Positions 9,001-19,485 of a stretch of 64,000 nucleotides of DNA are shown piece after piece; positions within the stretch are counted from its first letter, which is position 1; each line of letters opens with the position of its first letter. The translations under genes and the position numbers were made by a program. The stretch is taken from the NCBI RefSeq assembly GCF_004345325.1, contig NZ_SLVJ01000001.1, positions 186,001-250,000 on the forward strand, read 5' to 3'. The notes under the pieces were generated by a model. It searched no databases. It was not told the DNA's origin and saw nothing but the letters and a program-made list of their open reading frames with translations. This DNA comes from Acinetobacter calcoaceticus (lineage in GTDB: Bacteria; Pseudomonadota; Gammaproteobacteria; Pseudomonadales; Moraxellaceae).

Positions 9001-10800
9001 TTAATCCAAGGCTTGGATTTTCTCCACTAATCCACTTTTTCTGGTGGTTCTCACAAAGAGGCTTTTGGCAAAAGTTTGCCCATCCACCAATAAGCTGACC
9101 ACAGACTTGGCCCGTGTGATTGCGGTATAGATTAATTCCTGACTGAGTAGCTTTTCAGCTTGTGCATTAAAGACCACGGCAACATGCTTAAACTCAGAAC
9201 CTTGGGATTTATGAATGGTCATCGCAAAGGCCGTTTGAATCGACTTCGGTAATCGCGTTGCAGCGACCCAAAGTTGCAAGGTTGGAAAATAAACTTCAAA
9301 TTGCCCTGCTTGAGTTCGATGCTGCACACAAATGCCGATATCGCCATTAGACAAGCCCAATTGATAATCGTTGTGGGTCATCATGATGGGACGGCCCAAA
9401 TACCAATCCCCTTGCTTGACGATCAAGGGTAAATGCTGCAGCAAAGCCGCTTCCATTTCTCGATTTAGCGCAGTCAGTCCAAAAGATCCAAAATGAATGG
9501 CGGTTAAAATACGATATTGATCAAAGCTTTTGACCAAGTCATCCAATTGTGTTGCAGGATCATCATCTGTGGCATAGCAACCCAAGCACTGCCAATAATC
9601 TGCATAACCGGCGGCTAATTTTTCATAATAATCGAAAAGTTCAACTTGACTGATGTGATCCGCTAGATACTCAAGTTGAATCACGTCCGCCATGTCAGTA
9701 TTGAGCTTAATCGGCTGCAGTGTTGTAGCGGGTACCACATCACGCTCAAATGCACGCAGCAATTGCGCTGCATCAAAGTCGGTTTGCTGCTGCATTTGGA
9801 TAAAACCCGCCATTCTACCGATTAAAGCACCTTCTTTAAAACGTCTACTGGTCAGCAGATGGACACGATTGGCTTGTAAGCATGCTAACTGCTGTAAATC
9901 GGCCAATACTGACCCCACATCGACCGAAGCCAATTGCTGTGCATCGCCGAGCAAAATCACCCGACAATGTGCAGGCACTGCCTCCAACAATAAAGTCGCC
10001 AACTGTAGATCCAACATCGAGGCTTCATCAATGACGATGACATCATAAGGCAATGGATGCTTGGCATTAAATCGTGCCGCAGTTTGATAGCCCAACCCCA
10101 ATAAACGGTGAATGGTCACGGTGTCTTGCTGGCTGAGTGTTGCATTGATCAAACCCAGCGCTTGCAACTTCTCATCATTTAACGAATTTAATAATGCTTC
10201 CTTCATTCGTTGTGCCGCCTTACCTGTCGGTGCCGCCATCGCGATACGCAGATCAGGAATAGCATGATTCAATACCGCAATAATCCGTGCCAAGGTATAG
10301 GTTTTCCCTGTTCCCGGCCCACCAGTAATAATACTCAGCGCTTGTTGAGTCACCATTTGCAAAGCTTGTTTTTGCTGAGCATCAGGCAAAAGGTATTCAA
10401 ACTCCTGTGCATCAACCTGATTGATCGGTTGTTGCAAGATGCGATGGACTTGTGTGGCTAAGCGTTGCTCCAACTGCCAATAACGGTACAGATAAAGATG
10501 CTCGGCATCATAGACAAATGGCGCCACCTCACTCATCGCAAGCTTATGGTTAATAATAAGATTTCCCAATATTTCTGGATTGGAATCGCTTACTGAAATA
10601 CAACTTTCGCCGCGCATGCTCGCGAGTAAGATAGCCTGAATCAAATCCAGTGCAGCGCTCTCCCCCCGAACAGAGGACGACTGCAATACATATCGACTCC
10701 ATTGCTCAATCCACATCGGAATCTGACTGTCTGGGTCTTGATTATTTTCCACACGGTTATCCTCAGAGTTATCTACAGGGTTTTCAACAAACTTATTCAC
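9001..10800 (-). CDS. recD: RecD, alpha subunit of exonuclease V (599 aa)
   Basis: RecD is the 5'-3' helicase motor of RecBCD, which repairs double-strand breaks and degrades linear DNA. The Walker A box GGPGTGKT is at 160-167 and the Walker B/DEAD-like VIDEASML follows. Late SF1 motifs AMTIHKSQGSEF and YTAITRAK sit near the C-terminus. Length is close to E. coli RecD (608 aa). The first 25 residues are an Asp/Asn/Glu-rich extension that is probably disordered. It is the last gene of recC-recB-recD, 36 bases after recB. Confidence 0.95.
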   Translation of the reverse strand: MNKFVENPVDNSEDNRVENNQDPDSQIPMWIEQWSRYVLQSSSVRGESAALDLIQAILLASMRGESCISVSDSNPEILGNLIINHKLAMSEVAPFVYDAEHLYLYRYWQLEQRLATQVHRILQQPINQVDAQEFEYLLPDAQQKQALQMVTQQALSIITGGPGTGKTYTLARIIAVLNHAIPDLRIAMAAPTGKAAQRMKEALLNSLNDEKLQALGLINATLSQQDTVTIHRLLGLGYQTAARFNAKHPLPYDVIVIDEASMLDLQLATLLLEAVPAHCRVILLGDAQQLASVDVGSVLADLQQLACLQANRVHLLTSRRFKEGALIGRMAGFIQMQQQTDFDAAQLLRAFERDVVPATTLQPIKLNTDMADVIQLEYLADHISQVELFDYYEKLAAGYADYWQCLGCYATDDDPATQLDDLVKSFDQYRILTAIHFGSFGLTALNREMEAALLQHLPLIVKQGDWYLGRPIMMTHNDYQLGLSNGDIGICVQHRTQAGQFEVYFPTLQLWVAATRLPKSIQTAFAMTIHKSQGSEFKHVAVVFNAQAEKLLSQELIYTAITRAKSVVSLLVDGQTFAKSLFVRTTRKSGLVEKIQALD

Positions 10801-10836
10801 ATGATAAGCGATTGTTTAACAATATTATATTAAAAG

Positions 10837-13800
10837 TTATGCACCCACATTGACGGCTTTATCCTCAGTAAAATAGCCCAATATCGCATCAAGCCTTAGG
10901 ATAAATTCTGCTTCAGGTTGCCAATAATAATAGCCCTGATTCGGTTGCGCATTCATACCTCGAAGATACAAATAACTCGCACCACCGAGATCACGTTCAA
11001 TCTGATAATCCTGCAACTGCAATTTCAAATAACGATGCAAGGCCACCAAATACAACGCTGCCTGCAACCAATAACTGGCATAGGTCATACTCTCTTGCAC
11101 AGCTGCAGGATGGTAATGGCTCGGCGTGGCGCCCAAGTAGTTACTTTTATAATCCGCAATGTGGTAACGCTGGCCATCGAAGTAAACCAAATCAATTGAG
11201 CCATTGAGATAACGTGCGGCATTGGCGGGATTGAACTCAGGCATCTGTATCGCATATTCAGTAAATAACTGATGAATGCGCTGGATCGCCAATACATGAT
11301 CTGCCAGTGATAAATAAAATGGAAACTCGGACAAATAGGCCGCAGGTTGCAATTGAATCAACTGAAAACCAGCAGCCAATGGTGTTTCCAATACCGATTG
11401 CAACCAATCCAACAACCATTGCAATAAGTCAGTTTCAGCAGCAGGTTGCACCAGTTCTGCATGGGGATTTAAGCTGGGAACAATCGCGGTCTTTAAAGTA
11501 ATGAAATCAGTTTGAGTCGCTGTAGCGCCATCGGCAAAGTCTTGTTGATACTTGTGCAGTAGCTCAGTCCATAATGAACTGTAGTCATTTTTAAAACGAC
11601 GATGAATTTCTAAGGGCCACTTGCTTTGATCTTGGAAATCAATTTGTTCAAAGATCTCATGTAGAAAGTTTCCAGCAACGGTGCCTTTGGGAAAATTAGC
11701 ACGAATCCATTGTCCTGAGTCATCTAGCATCTCTACAGTTGCCACTGCCTCAGTTCCGACAATTGTTTCTGCATCCGTGTCTACAACTGTCTCTGTAATT
11801 GTTTCTGCCTCAGTGTCTACAACTGTTTCTGTAACGGTATCAACAACAGTTTCTGTAACGGTATCAACAACAGTTGCGGTATCACTTTTGACAACTGTTT
11901 TATTAACAGTGCCGATAAACGTACTGACTTGGACTTGATCGACCTCATCTTCGGCACCACCGAGCACCTGCTCCGCAACCGTCATGGCATCTTGAATCTG
12001 TTTACGACTCAGATGCTGTGCCAAATAACTGAAACTGGTTTTTCCTCGGGCATAGAAACGTTGCTGTGGAAAAGTCTCTGCATATAAGGCTGCAGTTGTC
12101 AGGGCCTTAGCCACATACCGTTGTACTGGCCGTTGCTCCAACAAGGCTTCAACCTGAGTTTGCGGATGCTGAAATGTCGCTGCTGCATGACCTCGCCAAA
12201 AAGCTAAACCATTCGACTTGCCCTGTGTATCTTGCATCATGGCATACACCCGATAACTGGCACGGGTCAGCGCCACATACCAGAGTCGATGTTGCTCCGC
12301 CACGGCGCGGTGATTATGCTGCTCAATCTCCGCAGGATTTAAGATATTCTTATCGTTGACGGCGACGATGCGCTGCTGCTCAAGTTGCCCGGTCTGAGGA
12401 TTCAATTGTTCACGCGTGGAGAAGTTCAGAGTTTTATTCATCTCCTTAAAATCAGCATCCGCCCCCAACAAGAACACCACCTTAAACTCCAAACCTTTGG
12501 ATTGGTGGATGGTCATCAACTGCACACCCGCCTCGTTAGAGAGTTTACGTTCCAACTCCCATTCACGTTGCAGTGGTGCGGTCATTTGTTTTAAGTACCA
12601 GTGATACAGGTTTTGAGCCCCCTGCACATCTTCACTGTGTTGACTGAGTAGTTCGCTCAAATGGCGTAGATTGACCACCGCACGTTCATTGTCCCGACTG
12701 GCTTGGGCCACGATATTTTGCCAGACATTGAATTGGCTCAGACAATATTGCCACGCACTCAGAAAACCTTGCTTAAACCACTTTTCACGGATCAGATCCA
12801 ACTGCTCAATATAGGCACTCAAACCATCGGCCTGTGCTTGCAGCTTAATCAGCTTTTCCAGATTAAATCCAAGCATGCGACTGACCAAGGCGCGTTTCAC
12901 TTTGGCCTCATCAAAGGGATTTAAGATCGCCCCCAACAATGCTGCGGTATCCCGTGCCATCTGACTCTCAAAGACACTTTTCTTGGATGGTCGACTGACC
13001 CGCACCCCAAGAAACTCAAGCGCCGATTGCACTTTATCCAGCGCATGATGATTGCGTGATAACACTGCAATATCATTTTCATCCAAAGCACGATTGCCCG
13101 ACTTTTCAACAAAATACAGGCTGCCATCGATCGCTTGATTGAGCAGATCACGGATCTTCCATGCCACTTGCTCAGCTTCGGTATTTTTATCTTCAAGTTC
13201 CAACCAGCGCAAAGGCGTTGGATTGCTTTGGCCTGCATCGATCAAGTCTGGATGCGGGCGCGAACCTGCTTGTACTGGGGAGTAGATCACCTGTTCGCCG
13301 AAGTCCATTTGGCATTGGAACAAGGCATCGACCACTTCAACCAAAGGTGCTACAGAGCGATGATTATAAATCAGATTATATGCATGGCCTGATTTGCCAA
13401 ATACATCCTGATGCGCCTTGAGGAAGGTCAGCATGTCTCCACCACGGAAACCATAAATTGCCTGTTTACGATCCCCGACCATAATCATGCAGCCTTGGTT
13501 GACCCGCTGCGGATGACGCCAGATTTGCGCCAACATATCATCTTGGTCTTGGTTGGTGTCTTGAAATTCATCCACCAAAATCAAAGGATAACGGGCATGC
13601 ACAAAGCTCGCAAAACGCTGGCCCTGCTGGCCTTGCAGTGCTTCGGCCAAAGTGCGAATTTGTTGGGCAAAGGTGGTCTCGCCTTTATGTTGTAGCACTT
13701 GTGGCAAGCGCTTTTTTACTTCACTGGCCAAGTAATATTGCAAATAACTGTCCAGCGTATCTAAGTCCTGATCCATCTGTTGGACACCTAGACAAAAGCG

Positions 13801-14844
13801 CTGCAGTGCTTGGATCAGCGCATGTTGTTCAAAAGCCTGTAGCACCTCATCTGGACATTTATTTAAAACTTTTTTGGTACTCAGATCGGTTAACAACTTA
13901 AGCGTGTTGGCATGTTGGGCGGCATACAGTGCCTGTACCCCTTGCTGCGCTAAGGCTGCAATAAAATCACCCAATTGCACATTGAGCAAAACTTGCATCC
14001 TGCCATCATCACGCCATTTTTTGCCCACCAGTTTAAAGTGCGCCCCTTCAGGCGAATAGTAGTCTGCCAAGCCGGCAACTTGAGTCAGATCCAGTTGCAC
14101 CAACTCAGCAATGGCTTGCTCAAACTGTGCGATGTCCATGCTCGGTTGTGCAATGGCTTGGAACTTGGCCGAAGCAAAATTCAAACTGTTTTCCACCACT
14201 GCCACATAGGCGGCTTGGGTTTTTAGCTTTTTATTCAGCAGTAAATAATCGATCACTTGTTGCGGTTGCTGCTGAATCCACTCCCGCAACACATCATGAA
14301 TCAACTGTTGGGTATAGGCTTGGGCATCATCAGTGATTTCAGCGCGTTCAATCTTGCCACTTTCAAAGGCGAATTCACGTAGCAGTTTCTGGCTAAAACT
14401 ATCTAAGGTTCCGACAAAAATTTCATCAATTTGATCAATCACCAATTTCAACCGTTCACAGGCATAGGCGATTCGGGTAGAGAACTCTAAGTCCTTGTCA
14501 TTTTGCACAATGACGAATTCTAAAACCTTGGCAAACAACACATCTTGATTTTGTTGTGCCTTGATCTCCTCCAAAAACTGCTGTTCACGAAACTCACGAC
14601 AGCCTTCGAGATAACGCCAAGTTTCGACCAATCTGGCGCGTATACGCGACTTAAGTTCTGCTGCAGCCTTACGGGTAAATGTAGTGGCAATCACCTGACT
14701 CGGAAGATGCTTTTCCAAAAAGATCCGCACCATCAGACTGGACAAAGTATAGGTTTTCCCCGTCCCTGCGGAGGCCTCAATCCAATGTAAGCCTGCGAAC
14801 TGCATGTCTTGAATCGGCTGTATAGACACTTTTTTTGTACTCAT
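10837..14844 (-). CDS. recB: RecB, beta subunit of exonuclease V (1335 aa)
   Basis: RecB carries the 3'-5' helicase and the only nuclease of RecBCD. UvrD-type motifs are clear: Walker A ASAGTGKT at 24-31, LVDEFQDTNQDQ, GDRKQAIYGFRGG, TIHQSKGLEFK and WYVALTRA. The RecB-family nuclease is at the C-terminus with GSIDLVYFDG and IADYKSNYLG. Between helicase and nuclease, residues about 982-1035 form a Thr/Val/Asp/Glu repeat (TVVDTVTE units) encoded by a 24-bp tandem repeat. This is longer than E. coli RecB (1180 aa), partly because of that linker. The start is 3 bases after the recC stop. Confidence 0.96.
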   Translation of the reverse strand: MSTKKVSIQPIQDMQFAGLHWIEASAGTGKTYTLSSLMVRIFLEKHLPSQVIATTFTRKAAAELKSRIRARLVETWRYLEGCREFREQQFLEEIKAQQNQDVLFAKVLEFVIVQNDKDLEFSTRIAYACERLKLVIDQIDEIFVGTLDSFSQKLLREFAFESGKIERAEITDDAQAYTQQLIHDVLREWIQQQPQQVIDYLLLNKKLKTQAAYVAVVENSLNFASAKFQAIAQPSMDIAQFEQAIAELVQLDLTQVAGLADYYSPEGAHFKLVGKKWRDDGRMQVLLNVQLGDFIAALAQQGVQALYAAQHANTLKLLTDLSTKKVLNKCPDEVLQAFEQHALIQALQRFCLGVQQMDQDLDTLDSYLQYYLASEVKKRLPQVLQHKGETTFAQQIRTLAEALQGQQGQRFASFVHARYPLILVDEFQDTNQDQDDMLAQIWRHPQRVNQGCMIMVGDRKQAIYGFRGGDMLTFLKAHQDVFGKSGHAYNLIYNHRSVAPLVEVVDALFQCQMDFGEQVIYSPVQAGSRPHPDLIDAGQSNPTPLRWLELEDKNTEAEQVAWKIRDLLNQAIDGSLYFVEKSGNRALDENDIAVLSRNHHALDKVQSALEFLGVRVSRPSKKSVFESQMARDTAALLGAILNPFDEAKVKRALVSRMLGFNLEKLIKLQAQADGLSAYIEQLDLIREKWFKQGFLSAWQYCLSQFNVWQNIVAQASRDNERAVVNLRHLSELLSQHSEDVQGAQNLYHWYLKQMTAPLQREWELERKLSNEAGVQLMTIHQSKGLEFKVVFLLGADADFKEMNKTLNFSTREQLNPQTGQLEQQRIVAVNDKNILNPAEIEQHNHRAVAEQHRLWYVALTRASYRVYAMMQDTQGKSNGLAFWRGHAAATFQHPQTQVEALLEQRPVQRYVAKALTTAALYAETFPQQRFYARGKTSFSYLAQHLSRKQIQDAMTVAEQVLGGAEDEVDQVQVSTFIGTVNKTVVKSDTATVVDTVTETVVDTVTETVVDTEAETITETVVDTDAETIVGTEAVATVEMLDDSGQWIRANFPKGTVAGNFLHEIFEQIDFQDQSKWPLEIHRRFKNDYSSLWTELLHKYQQDFADGATATQTDFITLKTAIVPSLNPHAELVQPAAETDLLQWLLDWLQSVLETPLAAGFQLIQLQPAAYLSEFPFYLSLADHVLAIQRIHQLFTEYAIQMPEFNPANAARYLNGSIDLVYFDGQRYHIADYKSNYLGATPSHYHPAAVQESMTYASYWLQAALYLVALHRYLKLQLQDYQIERDLGGASYLYLRGMNAQPNQGYYYWQPEAEFILRLDAILGYFTEDKAVNVGA
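11740..11900 (-). repeat. Intragenic 24-bp tandem repeat in recB linker
   Basis: Two perfect 24-bp copies lie at 11825-11848 and 11849-11872, and degenerate copies extend to about 11740 and 11900. Read on the recB strand they give TVVDTVTE, TVVDTVTE, TVVDTEAE, TITE, TVVDTDAE and related units. The unit is eight codons long, so copy-number change keeps the frame. Confidence 0.9.
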
Positions 14845-14847
14845 GCC

Positions 14848-17800
14848 TTATTCCTCAGCCTGGGTTTGATACTGGTAAATCGGTTGATACAGTGCATAGG
14901 CATAATGGTCACAGGCATATTTTAATAATGCAGCGGCATCTTGCTCTTGTAAGATAAATTGCCAATCACGGTGATACTGGGTGGCTTCGTTGTCTTCCAC
15001 TGAAAATGAGGTCTGAAAACGTGCCGCATCTGCGCGCCATTCTTTGAGCAGATCATCAAAATTTTCCAGTACCGTTTGCCCTGATTCATCCACTCCCCAT
15101 TTCAATACCTTGGCTTTTTCTGCAGGCTGCAACAGTAACGCTGCAGGCAATACCAAAGGATTCTTTTGTGCAAGGTCATAGGCATCAAACCAAGCCAAAA
15201 GATTGGCTTTGGCTTGTGAGGTGGTCAGACCTGTACTGATCAGAGTGGCATCACTAAACAATGCGATACGGCGTAATTTCACCGCCTCAGCATCGGGAAG
15301 ATTTTGATAAGCCAGCCACAACACATACTCGAGCCAGACTTTGGCACGACGTTTTGCCCGCGCACTTGATGCATCCATACTGACCCAATCCTGTACCGCA
15401 TCTTGCATCGGCAGCATGACATTGAGGGTCAAGTCAGATAAACGTGGATCACTCAGTGGCAGATGATGTTTGAGTCGCCATTGTCGTTGTGTGGTTGGCG
15501 TCACTTGGCTTGCATAGTTCAATAAACGTTGTTGCAGCGTGTATTGCTCAGTCAAGGTCATTTGCCATGCACTGTGCTGCACCTTACCCACAGGCAATTG
15601 ATCCTGCAGCAATCTCACATCCAGTGCGGCAATATCAGCGCTGTCCTGTTGCTGTAAAAAATCCCGAATGGCATAGCGGCCTAGACCATCAAGCACCAAA
15701 GGTTCTTGCAGTGCAGGCAACTCCTGCGCTTGCAGGTTTTTCACCCCTAAGGTCTTGAGATAGAGTCGTGCAGGGAAGATTACATCTTGAATCCAACGCC
15801 CTGCATCGAGCACCAATACCGGTTCGTCATCCAGTGGATAATCGACATTTGCCCAAGCTTGACGCTGTGCATGGGCATTGTTATGGCGTAGATGCTGTGC
15901 CACTTGGAACCAATGATCTTGGTAGCGCACAGGCTGGGTTTGTTCAAAACCGATGGGATCAAAGGGCTGCAAGGGATGGATATAATATAAGCCTTGCAAC
16001 TGTGCCGCCATCTCAATGCCATGATGCTCGATCATACGATCCACTGTCGTGGCTGCGCTGGCTGAGTTTGGATGAGCCTCTGTAGTTGTGATGGTCTCGG
16101 TGTTTAAAGCCTGATCTCGACTAATCAATGCCAGATGATTGACCAATTCTTGTAATACACTCGAAGGCTCGCGTACCTCGCCATCACTGACATCGAAGCC
16201 ATTATAAAACAACCACAATTGTTCTTGGGCCAACAACAAACAGTCTAAGAATGCACCTTGGTCATCCTCCAGACGGGAACGATCTCCCAACTGTGGTTTG
16301 AGCATTTGCATCAGGTCAAAGGGCAGGTGTTTGTTGCGGTCTGGAAATTTCCCACCATCCAGGTTGAGCATCACCACCAATTGATAGGGCAATGGCCGTA
16401 ATTGACCGATCTGGCTAAAGGTAATTTGTCCTGTCGGCAGGGCCTGATCAATCTGACTGTCGAGAGTGTTTTGTATTTCAGTCAATAAATAAGGCAATGG
16501 CAGATGGATCTTGGTCAGGATATTTCGCGACTCTTGTTGCTGTACTTGCCCTTGTCCTTGTCCTTGTTCTTGGTCGTAGAAACTGGCAAGGGTCAGCATC
16601 CGTTCTTGTTTCTTGACGATTTCGCGTACCGTCTTTAAAGACTCGACTCCAGCTTGTTCAAACTCACTGATGTCTTGCATGATCCGACGCAACCAAGTTT
16701 CAGCATTGACCTGTTCGGACTTGGACTTCGGGTGTGCTGTAGGGCTTACACTGCTGCGCTGCACGTTTTCATGTTGGATCATCCAGTCACGGCGTAACGC
16801 AAAATCTTGATAAATTTCGATCAAGCGACTGATCAATTCAAAGTCATCACTAAACACCTGAGCAAAACTCAGGGTCTCAGCAAAATGGCGATGCTCAGGA
16901 ATCGCCACCCCAAGCACCAAACGGTCTAGGGCGAATTTAAAACTAAAACGATAATCCTGATCCTCAGCACTCAGACTGCGGGCTAAATGTGCTGCATCCA
17001 AGCCGCGCTTAAAGCCTGCTTGGGTCAACAATTGCAACATGCGTTCGCTCATATCCACATCAAGGGCATAACGAATTTGAGCCGCAGGCAGTTGCAGCCA
17101 ATCGGCAAAATCCTCAATGCTAAATCGTCCTTCAGTCAGTTGCATCCGCCCTAGTACCGCCAACCATGCCTTACTGGCATCAAGTTGGGTCACGCCGGCA
17201 ATCTTCACAGGGAGGAACACCCCCTCCTGATGGGGTATGGCAGGAAAAACACTGCGGATCAAAGGTTCGATATTTTTTAAATCAGGCACCAAAACCACGA
17301 TATCACTGGGACGGCGTGGTTGCGCGGCACTGCTCTGCGATAACCAATGCGTCAACTGCTCTTTGAGCACCTCAAGCTGACGTAGACTGGAATGGCAGAC
17401 ATGGATCTGGATCGATTGATCTTGTGGATCAATCACATAAGCATGCGGCTCAGGCTCGACCAGATATAAAATATCCGACTGTAACTTGGCCAAGAGATGT
17501 CGCGGATCAGTGTCGACAAAGGCATCAACCCACTGCCCTTCCTCACCGGAGGAAAGACTAGATAATAATGAGAAATGATCCCGCGCCTGTTTGCCAAACC
17601 GTGTCAGCAAAGGATGGCGTGACTCACGTTTATCCGCATTAAAGTTTAGGGTAAAGGCATCGAAAAACTGTTGAATATCTTGATCCGTGGCTTGGGGATT
17701 CTTGGCGATAAAGCGCTCTTGTACCCGCAGATCGTATTGTTTTTTCCAGTGCGGATCGACACTGTCGGCCCAATATTCTTGCGACGGGTTGTAATGCAAA

Positions 17801-18678
17801 ATCATCACATCCAGATATTGGCCCAAACGTCTTAAGAATTGTAATTGGCTCGGCGCCAAGTCCAGCAAGGTAAACACCACCAATTGCGGTGGCAATAATT
17901 TTAAGGCCTGAGGACGCTGCAATGGATCATCTAAAATCTTCCAGAAATCTTCATCAATGCGTTGCATCTCGACAAAGTCGGCATGAAAACTCTGCTGCCA
18001 TAACCAGCGCTGCCAAGTTTCAAGTTCTTCGGCTTGTTGCAGGCTAAAGGCGGACACTTCGGTATTGGTTTTATAAAACTGATCTTCAAGATTGAGGGCT
18101 TGCTCCTGCCCCCAGGTATTTAGCCAATTGGTGCGACAGGTACAGCGTTGACCGCAGCCTTTAAGACAATAGCCCCGATACAGCATGTAATGACTAAACA
18201 ATTTTGACACTTGCTCAGCCACCCAGTACAGCATGCTGTTTTTTTTCTGCCCTTGATCGAGCTGATTTTCCAACAGTCCAGCACTGTCATAAATCCGTTT
18301 CACCACGCTATACAGTGCATGCTCTGGCGGCATCTGCAATTGCTCAGCACTGATATAGGGTTTCAGGACTTGGTAAATTCGCCATTTCATAATCAAGCGT
18401 GGAATATTGGCTTTACGCACTTGGTCTTTGTCTTCAAGCACATGCTGATAAGCGAACCATTGAAAACCACGTATGCCTTGATGATATTGATAGTTGGCAC
18501 TAATTCCTTGTTGTTCTGATATTTTCTGAGTCAGCCATTCTTGTACCGCAGCGGAGGGCACCACAAAATGCTGGGTCTTCAAGACCTGCAAAGGATTCTG
18601 TGATGGGCACGCACTAAACTGCAATACCCCTTGAAGCAACACATCAATGCGTTGACTTTGGATGACATGTATCCCCAT
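14848..18678 (-). CDS. recC: RecC, gamma subunit of exonuclease V (1276 aa)
   Basis: RecC is the inactivated helicase-nuclease scaffold that recognises Chi and channels the DNA strands. It is identified by position before recB and recD and by family segments such as LPYQLVVMLNLDGGKFPD and LPFDLMQMLKPQLGDRSRLEDDQ. It is longer than E. coli RecC (1122 aa). Two extra features stand out: a cysteine cluster C171-x3-C175-x3-C179-x-C181 where E. coli has a plain loop, and a Gln/Gly repeat GQGQGQVQQQ in the middle region coded by CCTTGT hexamers on the opposite strand. Cytoplasmic. Confidence 0.94.
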   Translation of the reverse strand: MGIHVIQSQRIDVLLQGVLQFSACPSQNPLQVLKTQHFVVPSAAVQEWLTQKISEQQGISANYQYHQGIRGFQWFAYQHVLEDKDQVRKANIPRLIMKWRIYQVLKPYISAEQLQMPPEHALYSVVKRIYDSAGLLENQLDQGQKKNSMLYWVAEQVSKLFSHYMLYRGYCLKGCGQRCTCRTNWLNTWGQEQALNLEDQFYKTNTEVSAFSLQQAEELETWQRWLWQQSFHADFVEMQRIDEDFWKILDDPLQRPQALKLLPPQLVVFTLLDLAPSQLQFLRRLGQYLDVMILHYNPSQEYWADSVDPHWKKQYDLRVQERFIAKNPQATDQDIQQFFDAFTLNFNADKRESRHPLLTRFGKQARDHFSLLSSLSSGEEGQWVDAFVDTDPRHLLAKLQSDILYLVEPEPHAYVIDPQDQSIQIHVCHSSLRQLEVLKEQLTHWLSQSSAAQPRRPSDIVVLVPDLKNIEPLIRSVFPAIPHQEGVFLPVKIAGVTQLDASKAWLAVLGRMQLTEGRFSIEDFADWLQLPAAQIRYALDVDMSERMLQLLTQAGFKRGLDAAHLARSLSAEDQDYRFSFKFALDRLVLGVAIPEHRHFAETLSFAQVFSDDFELISRLIEIYQDFALRRDWMIQHENVQRSSVSPTAHPKSKSEQVNAETWLRRIMQDISEFEQAGVESLKTVREIVKKQERMLTLASFYDQEQGQGQGQVQQQESRNILTKIHLPLPYLLTEIQNTLDSQIDQALPTGQITFSQIGQLRPLPYQLVVMLNLDGGKFPDRNKHLPFDLMQMLKPQLGDRSRLEDDQGAFLDCLLLAQEQLWLFYNGFDVSDGEVREPSSVLQELVNHLALISRDQALNTETITTTEAHPNSASAATTVDRMIEHHGIEMAAQLQGLYYIHPLQPFDPIGFEQTQPVRYQDHWFQVAQHLRHNNAHAQRQAWANVDYPLDDEPVLVLDAGRWIQDVIFPARLYLKTLGVKNLQAQELPALQEPLVLDGLGRYAIRDFLQQQDSADIAALDVRLLQDQLPVGKVQHSAWQMTLTEQYTLQQRLLNYASQVTPTTQRQWRLKHHLPLSDPRLSDLTLNVMLPMQDAVQDWVSMDASSARAKRRAKVWLEYVLWLAYQNLPDAEAVKLRRIALFSDATLISTGLTTSQAKANLLAWFDAYDLAQKNPLVLPAALLLQPAEKAKVLKWGVDESGQTVLENFDDLLKEWRADAARFQTSFSVEDNEATQYHRDWQFILQEQDAAALLKYACDHYAYALYQPIYQYQTQAEE

Positions 18679-18896
18679 GACGACTCAACTGTATTCGGTA
18701 AAGTGGTGACTGTTGTGAACCCAAGCATGAACGCAACGGCCAAGTATGATTTAAAACAAAAACCCTTAAAATCTATGCTTGTTCACGATATGCGCTGAGC
18801 TTGATTTTCAAGTATAGTATTTTCCGACACTTTGATAAAACCAACTCAACTGTGCTTCAATAGCAGCAGTATAAAGCCTAGCCAATGGATATATTC

Positions 18897-19406
18897 ATGA
18901 AAATAGATAAAATTCCAGCTTCAATTGATCCCAATTTAGACTTAGAACTAATCCGTGAACAATGCCTTGATTTGGTCAAAAAACGTGCCTATGTATCGGC
19001 AGGTGCTGCGATCATCCCTGTGCCATTTTTTGATGTGGTGGTCGATGTCAGCATGTTGTCGATGCTCATCCCTGAAATTAATGCACGCTTTGGACTAGCG
19101 CCAGATCAAATCAGCGTTTATGACCCAGAGACCAAGAAAATCCATTGGAATGAGCTGCGTAAGCGCGGCATAGAGTTTTCTGGATTTGTGGTTGCACGTA
19201 CAGCCATCAAAAAATCAATCAACAACTTCGCCACCAAAATGGTCACCAAACAAGTGACCAAATTTATCCCCTTGGGTGGTCAAGCGGTTGCAGCAGGTCT
19301 AGGTTATTTTATTATGAAAAAAGTCGCCGAAACCCATGTTGAAGAAAGCTATAAATTGGCCAGTCAAATCCGCGACAAACAACATGCCAATACGCTCAGC
19401 GCCTAA
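18897..19406 (+). CDS. DUF697-like hydrophobic protein (169 aa)
   Basis: A small protein with a hydrophobic core around AYVSAGAAIIPVPFFDVVVD and LSMLIPEINARFGL, and a second hydrophobic segment near the C-terminus (LGGQAVAAGLGYFIM). The first core resembles DUF697/YcjF-type domains, which often accompany GTPases and sit at the membrane; no GTPase gene is adjacent here. The ATG at 18897 has TGGA seven bases upstream; an in-frame ATG at 18885 would add MDIF. It stands alone, divergent from recC and convergent with pap. The function is unknown. Confidence 0.6.
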   Translation: MKIDKIPASIDPNLDLELIREQCLDLVKKRAYVSAGAAIIPVPFFDVVVDVSMLSMLIPEINARFGLAPDQISVYDPETKKIHWNELRKRGIEFSGFVVARTAIKKSINNFATKMVTKQVTKFIPLGGQAVAAGLGYFIMKKVAETHVEESYKLASQIRDKQHANTLSA

Positions 19407-19428
19407 GCGCTCAGCCTAAGCTTTAACT

Positions 19429-19460
19429 GATCAACCCGATGTTAACGCCTCGAGTTGATC
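19429..19460. terminator. Inverted repeat between DUF697-like gene and pap
   Basis: GATCAAC and GTTGATC pair, extended by CG/CG with one mismatch, in the space between two convergent genes. No U-run is present, so this is a weak candidate. Confidence 0.35.
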
Positions 19461-19485
19461 CGTCAAATGTCGGATTCAAGGTGGC

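Noticed and set aside
11681..11938. A plus-strand open frame rich in Ser/Val/Thr that looks like a secreted repeat protein
   Set aside because: It is the complement of the recB linker repeat; it has no ribosome site and lies wholly inside recB.
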